Source: JAPHTQ01 sp050288165 (lineage in GTDB: Bacteria > Pseudomonadota > Gammaproteobacteria > Thiohalomonadales > Thiohalomonadaceae). From it: a stretch of 64,000 bases of DNA. The notes under the pieces are model-generated. The model saw only the letters and a list, made by a program, of their open reading frames with translations. It did not search any database and had not been told where the DNA came from. Location of the stretch: contig JBNKDG010000012.1 in NCBI GenBank assembly GCA_050288165.1, forward strand, positions 13,661 through 77,660. Direction: 5' to 3'. Every line of letters starts with the position of its first letter. The first letter of the stretch is position 1. The position numbers and the translations under genes are program-made. Below are positions 1 through 8,042 of this stretch, in pieces.

Positions 1-2
1 AC

Positions 3-956
3 TGCCACGATGACCGTCTGCACCAGGCGATTGAGCACTACTGCGATATCCCGATCCTCGGCTCAATCCGTCGCGACCGCCGACTGGCTATCGACGAGCG
101 CCACCTGGGGCTGATCCCGGGCAACGAGGCCGCCGAGGTGGATGCCAAGCTGGCACAGATCCGTGAGCTGATCGCCGCCCAGGTGGACCTGGAGACACTG
201 CGGGCCATCGCCGACACTGCCCCTGCCCTGCCCGCGCCCCAGCCGCTTGCCTTCCCGCCAGCCGCCGAGACAGTACGCATCGCCATCGCCCGTGACTCGG
301 CCTTCGGCTTCTACTACCCGGACGACCTGGAGGCGCTGCAGGCCGCCGGGGCAGAGCTGGTGCCCTTCAGCACCCTCAGCGATAAGACACTGCCCGACGA
401 CATCGACGGCCTGTTCATCGGAGGTGGTTTCCCGGAGACCCATCTGGCGGAACTGGAGGCCAATCGGCCCCTGCGCGAGGCCATTCGCAGCGCCATCGAC
501 GATGGCCTGCCCGCCTACGCCGAGTGCGGCGGCCTGATGTACCTCTGCCGCTCCATTCAGTGGAAGGAGCAGCGCGGCGAGATGGTCGGCATCATCCCCG
601 GTGACGTGGTGATGCACCGTATGCCGGTGGGCCGCGGCCTGGCCGAGATCGACGAGACCGAACACGCCCCCTGGCCCGGCAGCGAAACGGGCAAGCGCTA
701 CCCGGTGCATGAATTCCACTACTCCGCCATCGAAAACCTGCCCGACGGCCTGACCTACGCCTACCGCATGGAGCGGGGTCAGGGAATCAAGGACGGCCAC
801 GACGGCATCGTCTACCGCAACCTGCTGGCCAACTACGTCCATCTGCGCGACGTGGCGGGCAACCACTGGGCGCAGCGCTTTGTCGACTTCGTTCGCCTGC
901 GGCGCCATGAGTATCAACCGGAACCGGCCGCGGCCGCGCTCCCACCATTTATGTAA
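3..956 (+). CDS. dsrN: DsrN, siroheme amidase (CbiA/CobB-type), 5' partial
   Basis: A glutamine-dependent a,c-diamide synthase of the CbiA/CobB family; the reading frame is open from the window edge, so the N-terminal P-loop half is missing. What is visible is the end of the synthetase domain (ERHLGLIP motif) and the class I glutamine amidotransferase domain, with the nucleophile in AECGGLMYL and a C-terminal YVHLR with its histidine. By sequence alone it could be cobyrinate or siroheme amidase. The next gene is dsrR, and the order dsrN-dsrR is that of the dsr operon of sulfur oxidisers, so the substrate is inferred to be siroheme, giving the siroheme amide of reverse dissimilatory sulfite reductase. 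Confidence 0.82.
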   Translation, partial: CHDDRLHQAIEHYCDIPILGSIRRDRRLAIDERHLGLIPGNEAAEVDAKLAQIRELIAAQVDLETLRAIADTAPALPAPQPLAFPPAAETVRIAIARDSAFGFYYPDDLEALQAAGAELVPFSTLSDKTLPDDIDGLFIGGGFPETHLAELEANRPLREAIRSAIDDGLPAYAECGGLMYLCRSIQWKEQRGEMVGIIPGDVVMHRMPVGRGLAEIDETEHAPWPGSETGKRYPVHEFHYSAIENLPDGLTYAYRMERGQGIKDGHDGIVYRNLLANYVHLRDVAGNHWAQRFVDFVRLRRHEYQPEPAAAALPPFM

Positions 957-971
957 ACCAGAGGCATATTG

Positions 972-1280
972 ATGATTACACTCACCGAAAAAGCGATCGA
1001 ACAGGTCAAACAGGCCGCCGAACAGAGCGAAGCGGCCGGTCTGGCCCTACGTCTGGCGGCACGCCGCAACTCCGACGGCAGCATGGAGTACGGCATGGGT
1101 TTCGACGATGCCAACGACGACGACATGGTGTTCCGCTTCGGCGATGTGGAAGTGGTGATGAACGGCGAATATGGCCCGCTGCTCAAGGGCACCACCATCG
1201 ATTTCGTTGAGATCGAGCCGGGGAAGTGGCACTTCATCTTTATGAACCCGAACGATGCCAATTATCAGCCCGGTAATTGA
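972..1280 (+). CDS. dsrR: DsrR, A-type-scaffold-like protein of the dsr cluster
   Basis: A 102-residue protein with the fold signature of A-type iron-sulfur carriers (ITLTEKAIEQVK start, LALRLAARR, then a GTTIDFVE strand) but with no cysteine at all, so it cannot carry a cluster the way IscA/ErpA do. That is the hallmark of DsrR, which in Allochromatium is needed for normal Dsr protein levels. The ATG at 972 is chosen over a TTG at 969 because AGAGG lies seven bases upstream of it. It follows dsrN by 15 bases and ends the dsr part of the window; dsrS is not found downstream. Confidence 0.85.
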   Translation: MITLTEKAIEQVKQAAEQSEAAGLALRLAARRNSDGSMEYGMGFDDANDDDMVFRFGDVEVVMNGEYGPLLKGTTIDFVEIEPGKWHFIFMNPNDANYQPGN

Positions 1281-1343
1281 AGCAGGGACAACGCCGCCCC
1301 TGTGTTATCATCTGCCGCTTCGTGAATAACCGGCACGAATAAC

Positions 1344-2993
1344 ATGTTGAACATGACCGACACCCATCGTCAGGGACGGCGGCACAACCTGCTGGAGACG
1401 CTGACCGCACTGTTTTTGCACAGTGGCGGCGGCGTATTCGGTAAACGGATGCGCCTGCTGCTGATCGGTGTCGGTAACACCTTCGCCCTGCTCACCCTCA
1501 ACATCATCCTGCTGCTCAACTTTCCTGAATACCAGTCGCTGCTGTTGCTGGCCTTCGGCGTATTGATACTGGGCGGGATGGTGCAACTGGTCGCCATCAC
1601 CATCGCCTTCCGCCGCTTCCTGCTCCACCCCAGTGAAGAGCTGAAAGGCTGGTCCGACGAGATCCGTGGCGGCAACCTGACCATCCGCCTGCAGCCGGAA
1701 GAGATGGGTGAGCTGAAAGAGGTCGCCAAGGACATCAATAACCTGCTCGACTATCTGCAGAACCTGACCCACCACATGGACGACCAGATCAAGCGCCAGA
1801 CCACTCGCTTCGAGCAGAAGGCCAACTCACTGCAGGTGCTCTACGACGTTGCCGCCAGCCTTAACGCCTCCCGCGACCTGAAAGATCTGCTGACCCGCTT
1901 CCTCCACACCATGCGCGATATCGTCAACGCCAAGGCGGGCACGGTGCGCCTGCTCACCGAGGCGGGACAGATGGAGCTGGTGGCCAGCATCGGCCTCGAC
2001 GATGAAGTGGTGGAACAGGAACGACTGGTGCCGGTGCAGCGCTGCCTCTGCGGTAACGCGGTCACCGGCGGTGAGGTGCTGTTCCAGCACGACCTCAACC
2101 CCTGCAACCTCTGGATCGGCCGTCCGCTGCTGAGCGATCCCAATCTGGAGATGATCGCCGTGCCGCTGCAGTACCACGGCAAGAACCTCGGCGTTTACAA
2201 CCTGTTCGTCGAAAAGGGCGACCTCGACTCCCGCGACGAGGTGAAGGCACTGTTCACCAGCATCGGCCGCCACCTCGGTATGGCGATCGAAAAGGCGCAC
2301 CTGGACGATGAATCGAAGCGCCTCTCGATCATCAACGAACGTAACGCCATGGCCCACGAGCTGCACGACTCGCTGGCGCAGACCCTCGCCAGCCTGCGCT
2401 TCCAGGCGAGCATGCTTGGCGAGGCGGTCGACAAACAGGGCGCCGACGTCACCCATGAGGATATAGAGCAGATCAAGAGCGGCCTCGACGACGCCTACAC
2501 CGAACTGCGCGAACTGCTGGCCCACTTCCGCGCGCCGATCAGCTCCCGCGGCCTGCTGCCCGCGCTGGAAGACCTGATCAGCAACTTCCGCAAACAGACC
2601 GGCATGCATGTGCTGCTGCAAAAGGAGTGGGAGTCCACCCGCCTCTCGCCGCACATGGAGATGCAGGTACTGCGTATCATCCAGGAGGCGCTGGCCAATG
2701 TGCGCAAACACAGCGAGGCGCACACGGTGCGGGTACTGCTGCGCTGCGACAGCGAAGGCCACTACAACATCCTGATCGAAGACGACGGCGTCGGTCTGGC
2801 GATGCAACCCTTCAGCGGCCACCCCGGCGAACACCTGGGATTGTCGATTATGGAAGAGCGCGCACGTTATTTGGGTGGAGAATTGCGTATCGAGAGTGAA
2901 CCCGGAGAGGGAACAAGGGTACAATTGGCCTTCAGCACCGCGGAGAGCGGTGATGACAAACAAAAACCACAACAACATTTCGCCCTGATTTAG
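1344..2993 (+). CDS. NarX/LiaS-type membrane sensor histidine kinase
   Basis: 549 residues. Two hydrophobic segments (about 36-58 and 63-88) are separated by only a few residues, then a HAMP-like linker (about 89-140), a GAF domain (about 165-310), a HisKA_3 dimerisation helix with the likely phospho-histidine H341 in AHELHDS, and an HATPase domain with EDDGVGL. NarX/NarQ have a long periplasmic nitrate/nitrite helix bundle between their membrane helices; here it is absent, so the stimulus is probably cytoplasmic (GAF) or membrane-borne. The response regulator gene starts 17 bases downstream, so the two form a pair. Its position straight after dsrR suggests, but does not show, a role in sulfur or redox control. 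Confidence 0.88.
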   Translation: MLNMTDTHRQGRRHNLLETLTALFLHSGGGVFGKRMRLLLIGVGNTFALLTLNIILLLNFPEYQSLLLLAFGVLILGGMVQLVAITIAFRRFLLHPSEELKGWSDEIRGGNLTIRLQPEEMGELKEVAKDINNLLDYLQNLTHHMDDQIKRQTTRFEQKANSLQVLYDVAASLNASRDLKDLLTRFLHTMRDIVNAKAGTVRLLTEAGQMELVASIGLDDEVVEQERLVPVQRCLCGNAVTGGEVLFQHDLNPCNLWIGRPLLSDPNLEMIAVPLQYHGKNLGVYNLFVEKGDLDSRDEVKALFTSIGRHLGMAIEKAHLDDESKRLSIINERNAMAHELHDSLAQTLASLRFQASMLGEAVDKQGADVTHEDIEQIKSGLDDAYTELRELLAHFRAPISSRGLLPALEDLISNFRKQTGMHVLLQKEWESTRLSPHMEMQVLRIIQEALANVRKHSEAHTVRVLLRCDSEGHYNILIEDDGVGLAMQPFSGHPGEHLGLSIMEERARYLGGELRIESEPGEGTRVQLAFSTAESGDDKQKPQQHFALI

Positions 2994-3010
2994 GGCCATT
3001 TTAGAAACTT

Positions 3011-3661
3011 ATGCGCGTATTGCTGGTAGACGACCATACCCTGTTCCGTAGCGGCCTCGAGACCCTGCTGGAACGTCACGGCATCGAAGTGCTGGCCACC
3101 GCCGGTAACGGCCGTGAGGGCTTTTTCAAGGCGCAGGAGTTGCTGCCGGACGTGGTGCTGCTCGACATGCGCATGCCGGAGATGAGCGGCCTGGAAGTCC
3201 TTTCCGGTCTGCGTGCGGTGGGCTTCAAAAAGCCGATCGTTATGCTCACCACCAGCAACGAAGAACAGGATCTGGTGGAGTGCCTGCGCAACGGCGCCAG
3301 CGGCTACCTGCTCAAGGATATGGAACCGGCGCAACTGGTCAGCGCCCTGCGCGGCATTATGGAAGGCAAAACCATCGTCGCCCCGGAACTGGCCGCGGTG
3401 CTGGCGCGAGTCGTTCAGGGTGAAGGGGAACAGACTGAGCCGAAAGAGGTCAGTCCCTTTGGTGATCTGACACCGCGCGAACTGGAGATCCTCTGCCTGC
3501 TGGCGGAGGGACAGAGTAACAAGGTGATCGCCCGCAACCTCGGGATTTCGGACGGCACTGTAAAACTTCACGTGAAGGCGATCCTGCGCAAGCTGAACGT
3601 CCATTCACGGGTCGAGGCCGCTGTCATGGCCGTGGAACAGAATTTCTGCAACAAGGAATAG
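3011..3661 (+). CDS. NarL/FixJ-family response regulator
   Basis: 216 residues: receiver domain (1-120) with the acidic pocket DD at 7-8, phospho-acceptor D52 in LLDMRMPE and the conserved lysine in LKDM, followed by a LuxR-type helix-turn-helix (LTPRELEIL to DGTVKLHVKAILRKL). It is the cognate partner of the adjacent NarX-like kinase. All switch residues are present, so it should be phosphorylation-controlled. Its target promoters are not evident; no NarL heptamer pair was found with certainty in the window. Confidence 0.9.
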   Translation: MRVLLVDDHTLFRSGLETLLERHGIEVLATAGNGREGFFKAQELLPDVVLLDMRMPEMSGLEVLSGLRAVGFKKPIVMLTTSNEEQDLVECLRNGASGYLLKDMEPAQLVSALRGIMEGKTIVAPELAAVLARVVQGEGEQTEPKEVSPFGDLTPRELEILCLLAEGQSNKVIARNLGISDGTVKLHVKAILRKLNVHSRVEAAVMAVEQNFCNKE

Positions 3662-3664
3662 AAC

Positions 3665-4516
3665 GTGTCACTACTGCAATTCTGGCGTAACAATGTTGTA
3701 TTGATGCTGCTTGCCGCCGGCATGCAACCGGCGCTGGCCGAGATCGCCGAAACCCGTTGGTATGACGTCGAGGTGATCCTCTTCGCCCAGACCAACCCGA
3801 GCTACCGCGACTCCGAAAGCTGGCCCATCGACTACACCCCGCCGGACATGGAAAACGCCAAAGAGCTGTTGCCGCAGGACAAGGCCAAACGTGATCCGGC
3901 ACGTCCTACCGCATTCCGACTGCTCGATGTGGATGAACTGAAACTGGATGCGGACGTGAGCCGTATCAACAAGGCAGAAGACCTGCAACTGCTAAGCCAT
4001 TTCGGCTGGCGCCAACCGGGCCTGCCGCAGCAGGGCGCACTGGCTATCCGCCTCGACCAGCCATTGCTGGATCGCATTCAGGCAATGAATGAAGCCGCCG
4101 CGCTGAAAGAAGGTCAGCCGGTTGAAGTCGATAATAGCGAGAGCGTCACTGAGAAGCCGCAGATCGAAGGTACACTGCGATTGATCCTGTCGCGCTACCT
4201 GCACATCGAAACCGATCTGCTGCTGAAAGAACCGCTCGACGGTCAACCGATGTATAACGATGCACAACAGGCCAACGTGGTCATCTTTAGCGAACCGGCC
4301 ATGCCTGCATCCGGTGCACCGGGACGGGCCGCACAACCGGATCTGTTTGCGATGGCGCAGGAGAATGCGGCACAGGCGCCTTACCGGGTCTATTTCATGC
4401 ACCAGTCACGACGCATGCGCAGCGGCGAGTTGCACTACCTGGATCACCCGCTGTTCGGTATGTTGATCAAGGTGACGCCGTTCCAGCCGCAGGTGGCTCA
4501 GGCAGAAGCACAGTAA
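3665..4516 (+). CDS. CsiV-family periplasmic protein
   Basis: 283 residues starting at a GTG three bases after the regulator gene, with a signal peptide (hydrophobic core LMLLAAGM, cleavage near ALAE). The WYDVEVILFAQ start of the mature protein and the repeated IEGTLRLILSRYLH pattern fit the CsiV family, peptidoglycan-binding proteins known in Vibrio to assist LPO/penicillin-binding protein function. The end of the protein has HQSRRMRSGELHYLDHP, a typical family feature. Function here is by family only. The short gap suggests co-transcription with the two-component genes. Confidence 0.72.
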   Translation: MSLLQFWRNNVVLMLLAAGMQPALAEIAETRWYDVEVILFAQTNPSYRDSESWPIDYTPPDMENAKELLPQDKAKRDPARPTAFRLLDVDELKLDADVSRINKAEDLQLLSHFGWRQPGLPQQGALAIRLDQPLLDRIQAMNEAAALKEGQPVEVDNSESVTEKPQIEGTLRLILSRYLHIETDLLLKEPLDGQPMYNDAQQANVVIFSEPAMPASGAPGRAAQPDLFAMAQENAAQAPYRVYFMHQSRRMRSGELHYLDHPLFGMLIKVTPFQPQVAQAEAQ

Positions 4517-4521
4517 CGTAG

Positions 4522-4541
4522 GCTGGGCAGTGATGCCCAGC
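4522..4541. repeat. Perfect 8-bp inverted repeat (GCTGGGCA / TGCCCAGC)
   Basis: A stem of eight base pairs with a GTGA loop lies directly after the CsiV-family stop codon and just before a second, terminator-like hairpin. The unit GTAGGCTGGGCA...TGCCCAGC looks like a dispersed extragenic palindrome; only this copy was noticed in the window. Confidence 0.6.
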
Positions 4542-4552
4542 AAACCAGACAC

Positions 4553-4580
4553 AAAAAAGCCCGCATCAGCGGGCTTTTTT
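4553..4580. terminator. Bidirectional Rho-independent terminator
   Basis: A6-GCCCGC-ATCA-GCGGGC-T6: a six-pair GC stem flanked by an A run and a T run, so it works on both strands. It sits between the convergent CsiV-family gene (+) and the phosphorylase gene (-). Confidence 0.92.
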
Positions 4581-4590
4581 GATTCAGGCT

Positions 4591-5334
4591 TTACGCCACT
4601 CGCGGCACGATATGTTCCAGTAACCTGCGCACCTCGGCCATGCCGGAGATCAGGTGATGTTCGATCATCTCCATGGTGATCGCCCCATCGCCACGCCCCG
4701 CGCCCATGTTCGCGACGACAGCAACACAGGCGTAACAGAGCTCCAGTTCACGGGCAAGTGCCGCCTCCGGCATGCCGGTCATGCCGACCAGATCGCAGCC
4801 GTCCTTCTCCAGCTTGTTGATCTCGGCGGTGGTCTCCAGACGCGGCCCCTGAGTGGCGGCGTAGGTACCTCCGGCAATCAACGGCACACCCGCTTCATCA
4901 CCACACATCAGCAGCGTTTTACGCAGCGCTTCACAATAGGGTTCGGTGAAGTCGATGTGGGTCACGTGGGTCAGCCCCTCTTCAAAGAAGGTGTTGATGC
5001 GCGACCAGGTGTAATCGACGATCTGATCCGGTATCACCAGCTTGCCCGGCTGCATATCGGCACGGATGCCGCCCACGGCATTGACCGCGATCACCTGCTC
5101 CACCCCGGTTTCCTTCAGCGCCCAGAGATTGGCGCGATAGTTCACCTTGTGCGGGGGAATGGTGTGGCCCGCACCGTGACGCGGCAGAAACACCACTTCG
5201 CGATCCGCCACCTCACCAAACACCAGCGGTGCGGACGGTTCACCGTAGGGCGTGTGCATCACCTCGCGCCGAGTAATCTTCAGGTCTTTCAGTGATGTCA
5301 GACCGGTGCCGCCGATAATGGCCAGTTTTGCCAT
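4591..5334 (-). CDS. S-methyl-5'-thioinosine phosphorylase (MTAP/PNP family)
   Basis: 247 residues of the MTAP subgroup of purine nucleoside phosphorylases: IIGGTG at the N-terminus, phosphate-site PRHGAGH, HKVNYRANLWALK, NAVGGI and GMTGMPEAALARELELCYA. Family members of this length in Pseudomonas act on S-methyl-5'-thioinosine rather than methylthioadenosine. The reaction would give hypoxanthine and methylthioribose-1-phosphate. It is the last gene of the minus-strand group and follows hpt, whose product would capture the hypoxanthine. Substrate assignment (thioinosine versus thioadenosine) is inference from family and neighbour. Confidence 0.85.
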   Translation of the reverse strand: MAKLAIIGGTGLTSLKDLKITRREVMHTPYGEPSAPLVFGEVADREVVFLPRHGAGHTIPPHKVNYRANLWALKETGVEQVIAVNAVGGIRADMQPGKLVIPDQIVDYTWSRINTFFEEGLTHVTHIDFTEPYCEALRKTLLMCGDEAGVPLIAGGTYAATQGPRLETTAEINKLEKDGCDLVGMTGMPEAALARELELCYACVAVVANMGAGRGDGAITMEMIEHHLISGMAEVRRLLEHIVPRVA

Positions 5335-5360
5335 GAATTAATCCTCTTAAAAAGAAATCA

Positions 5361-5427
5361 CCACGAAGTACACGAAGAGCACGAAGAATCAAGAATTCAG
5401 CCTTCGTGTTCTTCGTGAGCTTCGTGG
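5361..5427. repeat. Inverted array of CACGAAG heptamers
   Basis: The left arm has CCACGAAG, CACGAAG, CACGAAG and the right arm the mirror TTCGTG copies, ending CTTCGTGG, so the whole segment can fold into one imperfect hairpin between hpt and the phosphorylase gene. A related array (ACGAAG-type and CACGGAA-type) occurs at about 59.06-59.30 kb. This is a dispersed low-complexity repeat known from many proteobacterial intergenic regions. Confidence 0.8.
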
Positions 5428-5436
5428 TTTAAGCTT

Positions 5437-5991
5437 TTAGCTGCCTTTAACAGCATAGATCCCGGGCGCATTGCGCAGGTACTCTTTATAGTCCATACCG
5501 AAGCCGAAGACGTACCGGTCTTCCACTTCCAGTCCGACATAATCCGCTTCGATACCGCAATTACGATCGTGCAGCTTCTGCACCAGCACCGCACTTTTCA
5601 CCATCGCAGCACCGGCGTTTTCACAGGCGTGGACAATCTCTTTTAGCGTCAGTCCTTCATCAAGAATGTCATCGACGATCAACACATGACGTCCTTCAAT
5701 GGCAAAGCGCGGGGTCACGCGCCACTCCAGTTCGGTGCCGCCGGCGGTTTCGCCGCGATAACGGCTGGCATGGAAGTAATCGAGCTGTAGCGGAAAGTCG
5801 AGATGACTCAGCAGATAGCCCGCCGGGATCAGCGCACCGCTCATCACCACCAGCACCAGCGGATTCTTGTCACCGAAGTCTGCGGTAATCGCCTTGGCCA
5901 TCTTCTCGATGGCGGCCTCCACTGCGGCACGGTCGTGCAGGCAGTCCGCCTCACGATAAACCTGTTGTACATGCTCAGGGGTAACGCTCAT
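5437..5991 (-). CDS. hpt: Hypoxanthine-guanine phosphoribosyltransferase
   Basis: 184 residues of the type I phosphoribosyltransferase fold. The PRPP-binding motif is VLIVDDILDEG, the pyrophosphate loop is VVMSGALIPAG and the purine-site aromatic region is GYVFGFGMDYKEY-like near the C-terminus. It converts hypoxanthine or guanine plus PRPP to IMP or GMP. ATG at 5991 is preferred to a TTG one codon upstream. It lies between nagZ and the thioinosine phosphorylase gene, whose purine product it could salvage. Confidence 0.86.
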   Translation of the reverse strand: MSVTPEHVQQVYREADCLHDRAAVEAAIEKMAKAITADFGDKNPLVLVVMSGALIPAGYLLSHLDFPLQLDYFHASRYRGETAGGTELEWRVTPRFAIEGRHVLIVDDILDEGLTLKEIVHACENAGAAMVKSAVLVQKLHDRNCGIEADYVGLEVEDRYVFGFGMDYKEYLRNAPGIYAVKGS

Positions 5992-6002
5992 CAATCGGTT
6001 CC

Positions 6003-7049
6003 TTACAAATCAAGGTCGAGGGTCGGGTTCTCTTCCAGTTCCTGCATCGCGGCGATGGCCTGACGCCAGGCAGGGTCCTTATGCAACGCCTCCAGGGTCA
6101 TCGGGTGACGGCCATGCAACCGCGCCAAACGCGCGTGCAGCACCGGCGTCGGTTTGTAATCGATACCGCGCAGGATAATACGCGCCGCTTCGGGATTGTT
6201 GCAGATCAGCACCATATCGCAACCGGCATTCAGTGCCGCCTCGGCGCGGGCCACGTAATCACCGGCCACGCTGGCGCCTTCCATGTTGAGATCGTCGCTG
6301 AAGATCACGCCCTGGAAGCTGAGACGCTTGCGCAGGATCTGTTGCAGCCAGAAGGGAGAGAAACCGGCCGGGTTTTCGTCGACCGCGGTGTAGATCACAT
6401 GGGCGGGCATCACCGCGGCCATTCCATTGGTGATCATCAACTCGTAAGGAGCGACATCCTCAGCGAGGATGTCTTCAAGGCGACGACCGTCTTCCGGGAT
6501 CGCCTCGTGGGAATCAGCCTCAACCGCGCCGTGGCCGGGGAAGTGTTTACCGGTGGCCGCCATACCGGCACGTTGCATACCGTGCATGGTCGCGGCTGCC
6601 AGTTCGGCGACGATATGCGGGCGGCGATGGTAGGAACGATCGCCGATCACGGCGCTGATGCCGTAGTCGAGATCGAGTACCGGGGCGAAGCTGATGTCGA
6701 CACCGATGGCACGTAACTCCGAAGCCATCACCCAGCCGCACTGCTCCGCCAGTTGGCGGGCACGACGATGGTCGTGTTCGTAGATTTCACCGAAGCGACG
6801 CATCGCCGGTAGACGGGTAAAACCGGTGCGGAAACGTTGCACCCTGCCCCCCTCCTGATCGACCGCGATCAGCAGCGGTGGACTACGCAGGGCGTGAATC
6901 TCGGCGATCAACGCCGCGACCTGTTCCGGACTTTCAAAGTTGCGGCTGAAGAGGATCACTCCACCCACCAGCGGATGGCAGAGGATCTCCCGCTCCTCGT
7001 CGTCCAGCTGCGTGCCGCGCAGGTCCAGCATTACCGGGCCTAATGACAT
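6003..7049 (-). CDS. nagZ: Beta-N-acetylhexosaminidase NagZ
   Basis: 348 residues, glycoside hydrolase family 3, cytoplasmic (no signal peptide). The NagZ signature KHFPGHG is at 168-174, VDQEGGRVQR at about 63-72, and the catalytic aspartate lies in SDDLNM at about 251. It removes GlcNAc from muropeptides during peptidoglycan recycling. Its start is one base after the stop of the L,D-transpeptidase gene, so the two cell-wall genes are translated from one message with hpt. Confidence 0.94.
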   Translation of the reverse strand: MSLGPVMLDLRGTQLDDEEREILCHPLVGGVILFSRNFESPEQVAALIAEIHALRSPPLLIAVDQEGGRVQRFRTGFTRLPAMRRFGEIYEHDHRRARQLAEQCGWVMASELRAIGVDISFAPVLDLDYGISAVIGDRSYHRRPHIVAELAAATMHGMQRAGMAATGKHFPGHGAVEADSHEAIPEDGRRLEDILAEDVAPYELMITNGMAAVMPAHVIYTAVDENPAGFSPFWLQQILRKRLSFQGVIFSDDLNMEGASVAGDYVARAEAALNAGCDMVLICNNPEAARIILRGIDYKPTPVLHARLARLHGRHPMTLEALHKDPAWRQAIAAMQELEENPTLDLDL

Positions 7050-7050
7050 C

Positions 7051-7557
7051 CTATGCGCTTCCTTTATATGGTTCTTCTGTAATCAATACCGGGGTTCCCG
7101 GTGTAATCATGTCAAACAGGGCAATGATATCGTGATTGCGCATCCGCACACAGCCGTGGGAAAGCGGCACCCCCATCGGCTCGCTGTCCGGGGTACCGTG
7201 GATATAGATGTAGCGGCGCATGGTATCGACACCGCCCAGTCGATTGCGGCCTAGCTCTTTACCGCTGAGCCAGAGGATACGGCTCAAAATCCAGTCACGC
7301 TGCGGGACATTGTTGCCCAACTCTTCGTTGTAGATTTCACCGGTTGGACGACGACCGACAAACACCGTACCCGCCTCACAACCTGATCCAATCTTGGCCC
7401 GCACAATATGGCGACCGCGCGGAGTACAACCGCTGCCGTTCTCTTCACCGGGACCGTTGGCGGCGGTTGAGACCGGCGCTTCAAAGACAATCCGTTCGCC
7501 ATCCAGCAGACGCAGCCGCTGCTCGGCAATGCTGATGTGGATGGCACGCTGCATCAT
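7051..7557 (-). CDS. L,D-transpeptidase (YkuD domain), no signal peptide
   Basis: 168 residues consisting of one YkuD domain with IHGTPD and the active-site SHGCVRMRN (C136). The ATG at 7557 overlaps the TGA of the CYTH gene by four bases, so translational coupling is likely. No signal peptide is present, which is unusual for a peptidoglycan cross-linking enzyme; a cytoplasmic recycling role (carboxypeptidase-like, next to nagZ) or an unconventional export route are alternatives. The window has a second, secreted YkuD protein at 12.05 kb. Confidence 0.86.
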   Translation of the reverse strand: MMQRAIHISIAEQRLRLLDGERIVFEAPVSTAANGPGEENGSGCTPRGRHIVRAKIGSGCEAGTVFVGRRPTGEIYNEELGNNVPQRDWILSRILWLSGKELGRNRLGGVDTMRRYIYIHGTPDSEPMGVPLSHGCVRMRNHDIIALFDMITPGTPVLITEEPYKGSA

Positions 7558-8024
7558 AGCCAATCCTTGTAGGGGTGTTTCACCAGACAGACGTTGTAGT
7601 AACGGGTGTCACCGCTCACCTCATCACCCAGCCACGGCGGACGCTCGAAGGATTCCTCTTCTGATTCCAGTTCCACCTCGGCCACGATCAATCCGGCATT
7701 GTCGCCGTCGAAGACATCAATTTCCCAGGTGTGTTGACCGTAGGGCACCAGATAACGGGTCTTGCTGATCTGCGGCTGCTCGCAGAGGGTGTCGAGTAAC
7801 TCCTCCGCTTCTTCCAGCGGGATCGGGTATTCAAATTCCTGACGGTGGATGCCGAGAGTGGCGCTTTTAATGTTGAGGTTGGCTTTGTCCCCTTCGATGC
7901 GCACCCGCACCGAGGCACGTTCCGCGCCGATGAGATAACCCTGACGAAAACGGGTACCGGCATCGGCGACATCACGCCAGCTTTCATCGCTTAGCAGGAA
8001 TTTGCGTTCTATCTCGGTCGCCAT
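7554..8024 (-). CDS. CYTH-domain phosphohydrolase (inorganic triphosphatase-like)
   Basis: 156 residues, a single CYTH domain. The N-terminal EIERKFLL supplies the ExExK metal/triphosphate motif, followed by the basic strands QGYL, RVRIEG and LNIKSA and the acidic VAEVELESEEE strand. Family members hydrolyse inorganic triphosphate or, rarely, are class IV adenylate cyclases; the short length and lack of other domains fit triphosphatase. It starts 19 bases after rlmD and overlaps the next gene by four bases. Confidence 0.85.
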   Translation of the reverse strand: MATEIERKFLLSDESWRDVADAGTRFRQGYLIGAERASVRVRIEGDKANLNIKSATLGIHRQEFEYPIPLEEAEELLDTLCEQPQISKTRYLVPYGQHTWEIDVFDGDNAGLIVAEVELESEEESFERPPWLGDEVSGDTRYYNVCLVKHPYKDWL

Positions 8025-8042
8025 CCGCGCCGTTCTCTCCCG

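Noticed and set aside
63..917. 284-residue open frame opposite dsrN
   Set aside because: Antisense shadow of a GC-rich gene; no family features, and dsrN is clearly the real gene.
1..956. Cobalamin cbiA/cobB as the identity of the first gene
   Set aside because: The fold is the same, but no other cob/cbi gene is seen and dsrR follows; siroheme amidase is more likely. Left flank would decide.
5397..5594. Small frame ending NHEAHEEHEG between hpt and the phosphorylase
   Set aside because: Translation of the CACGAAG repeat; not a gene.
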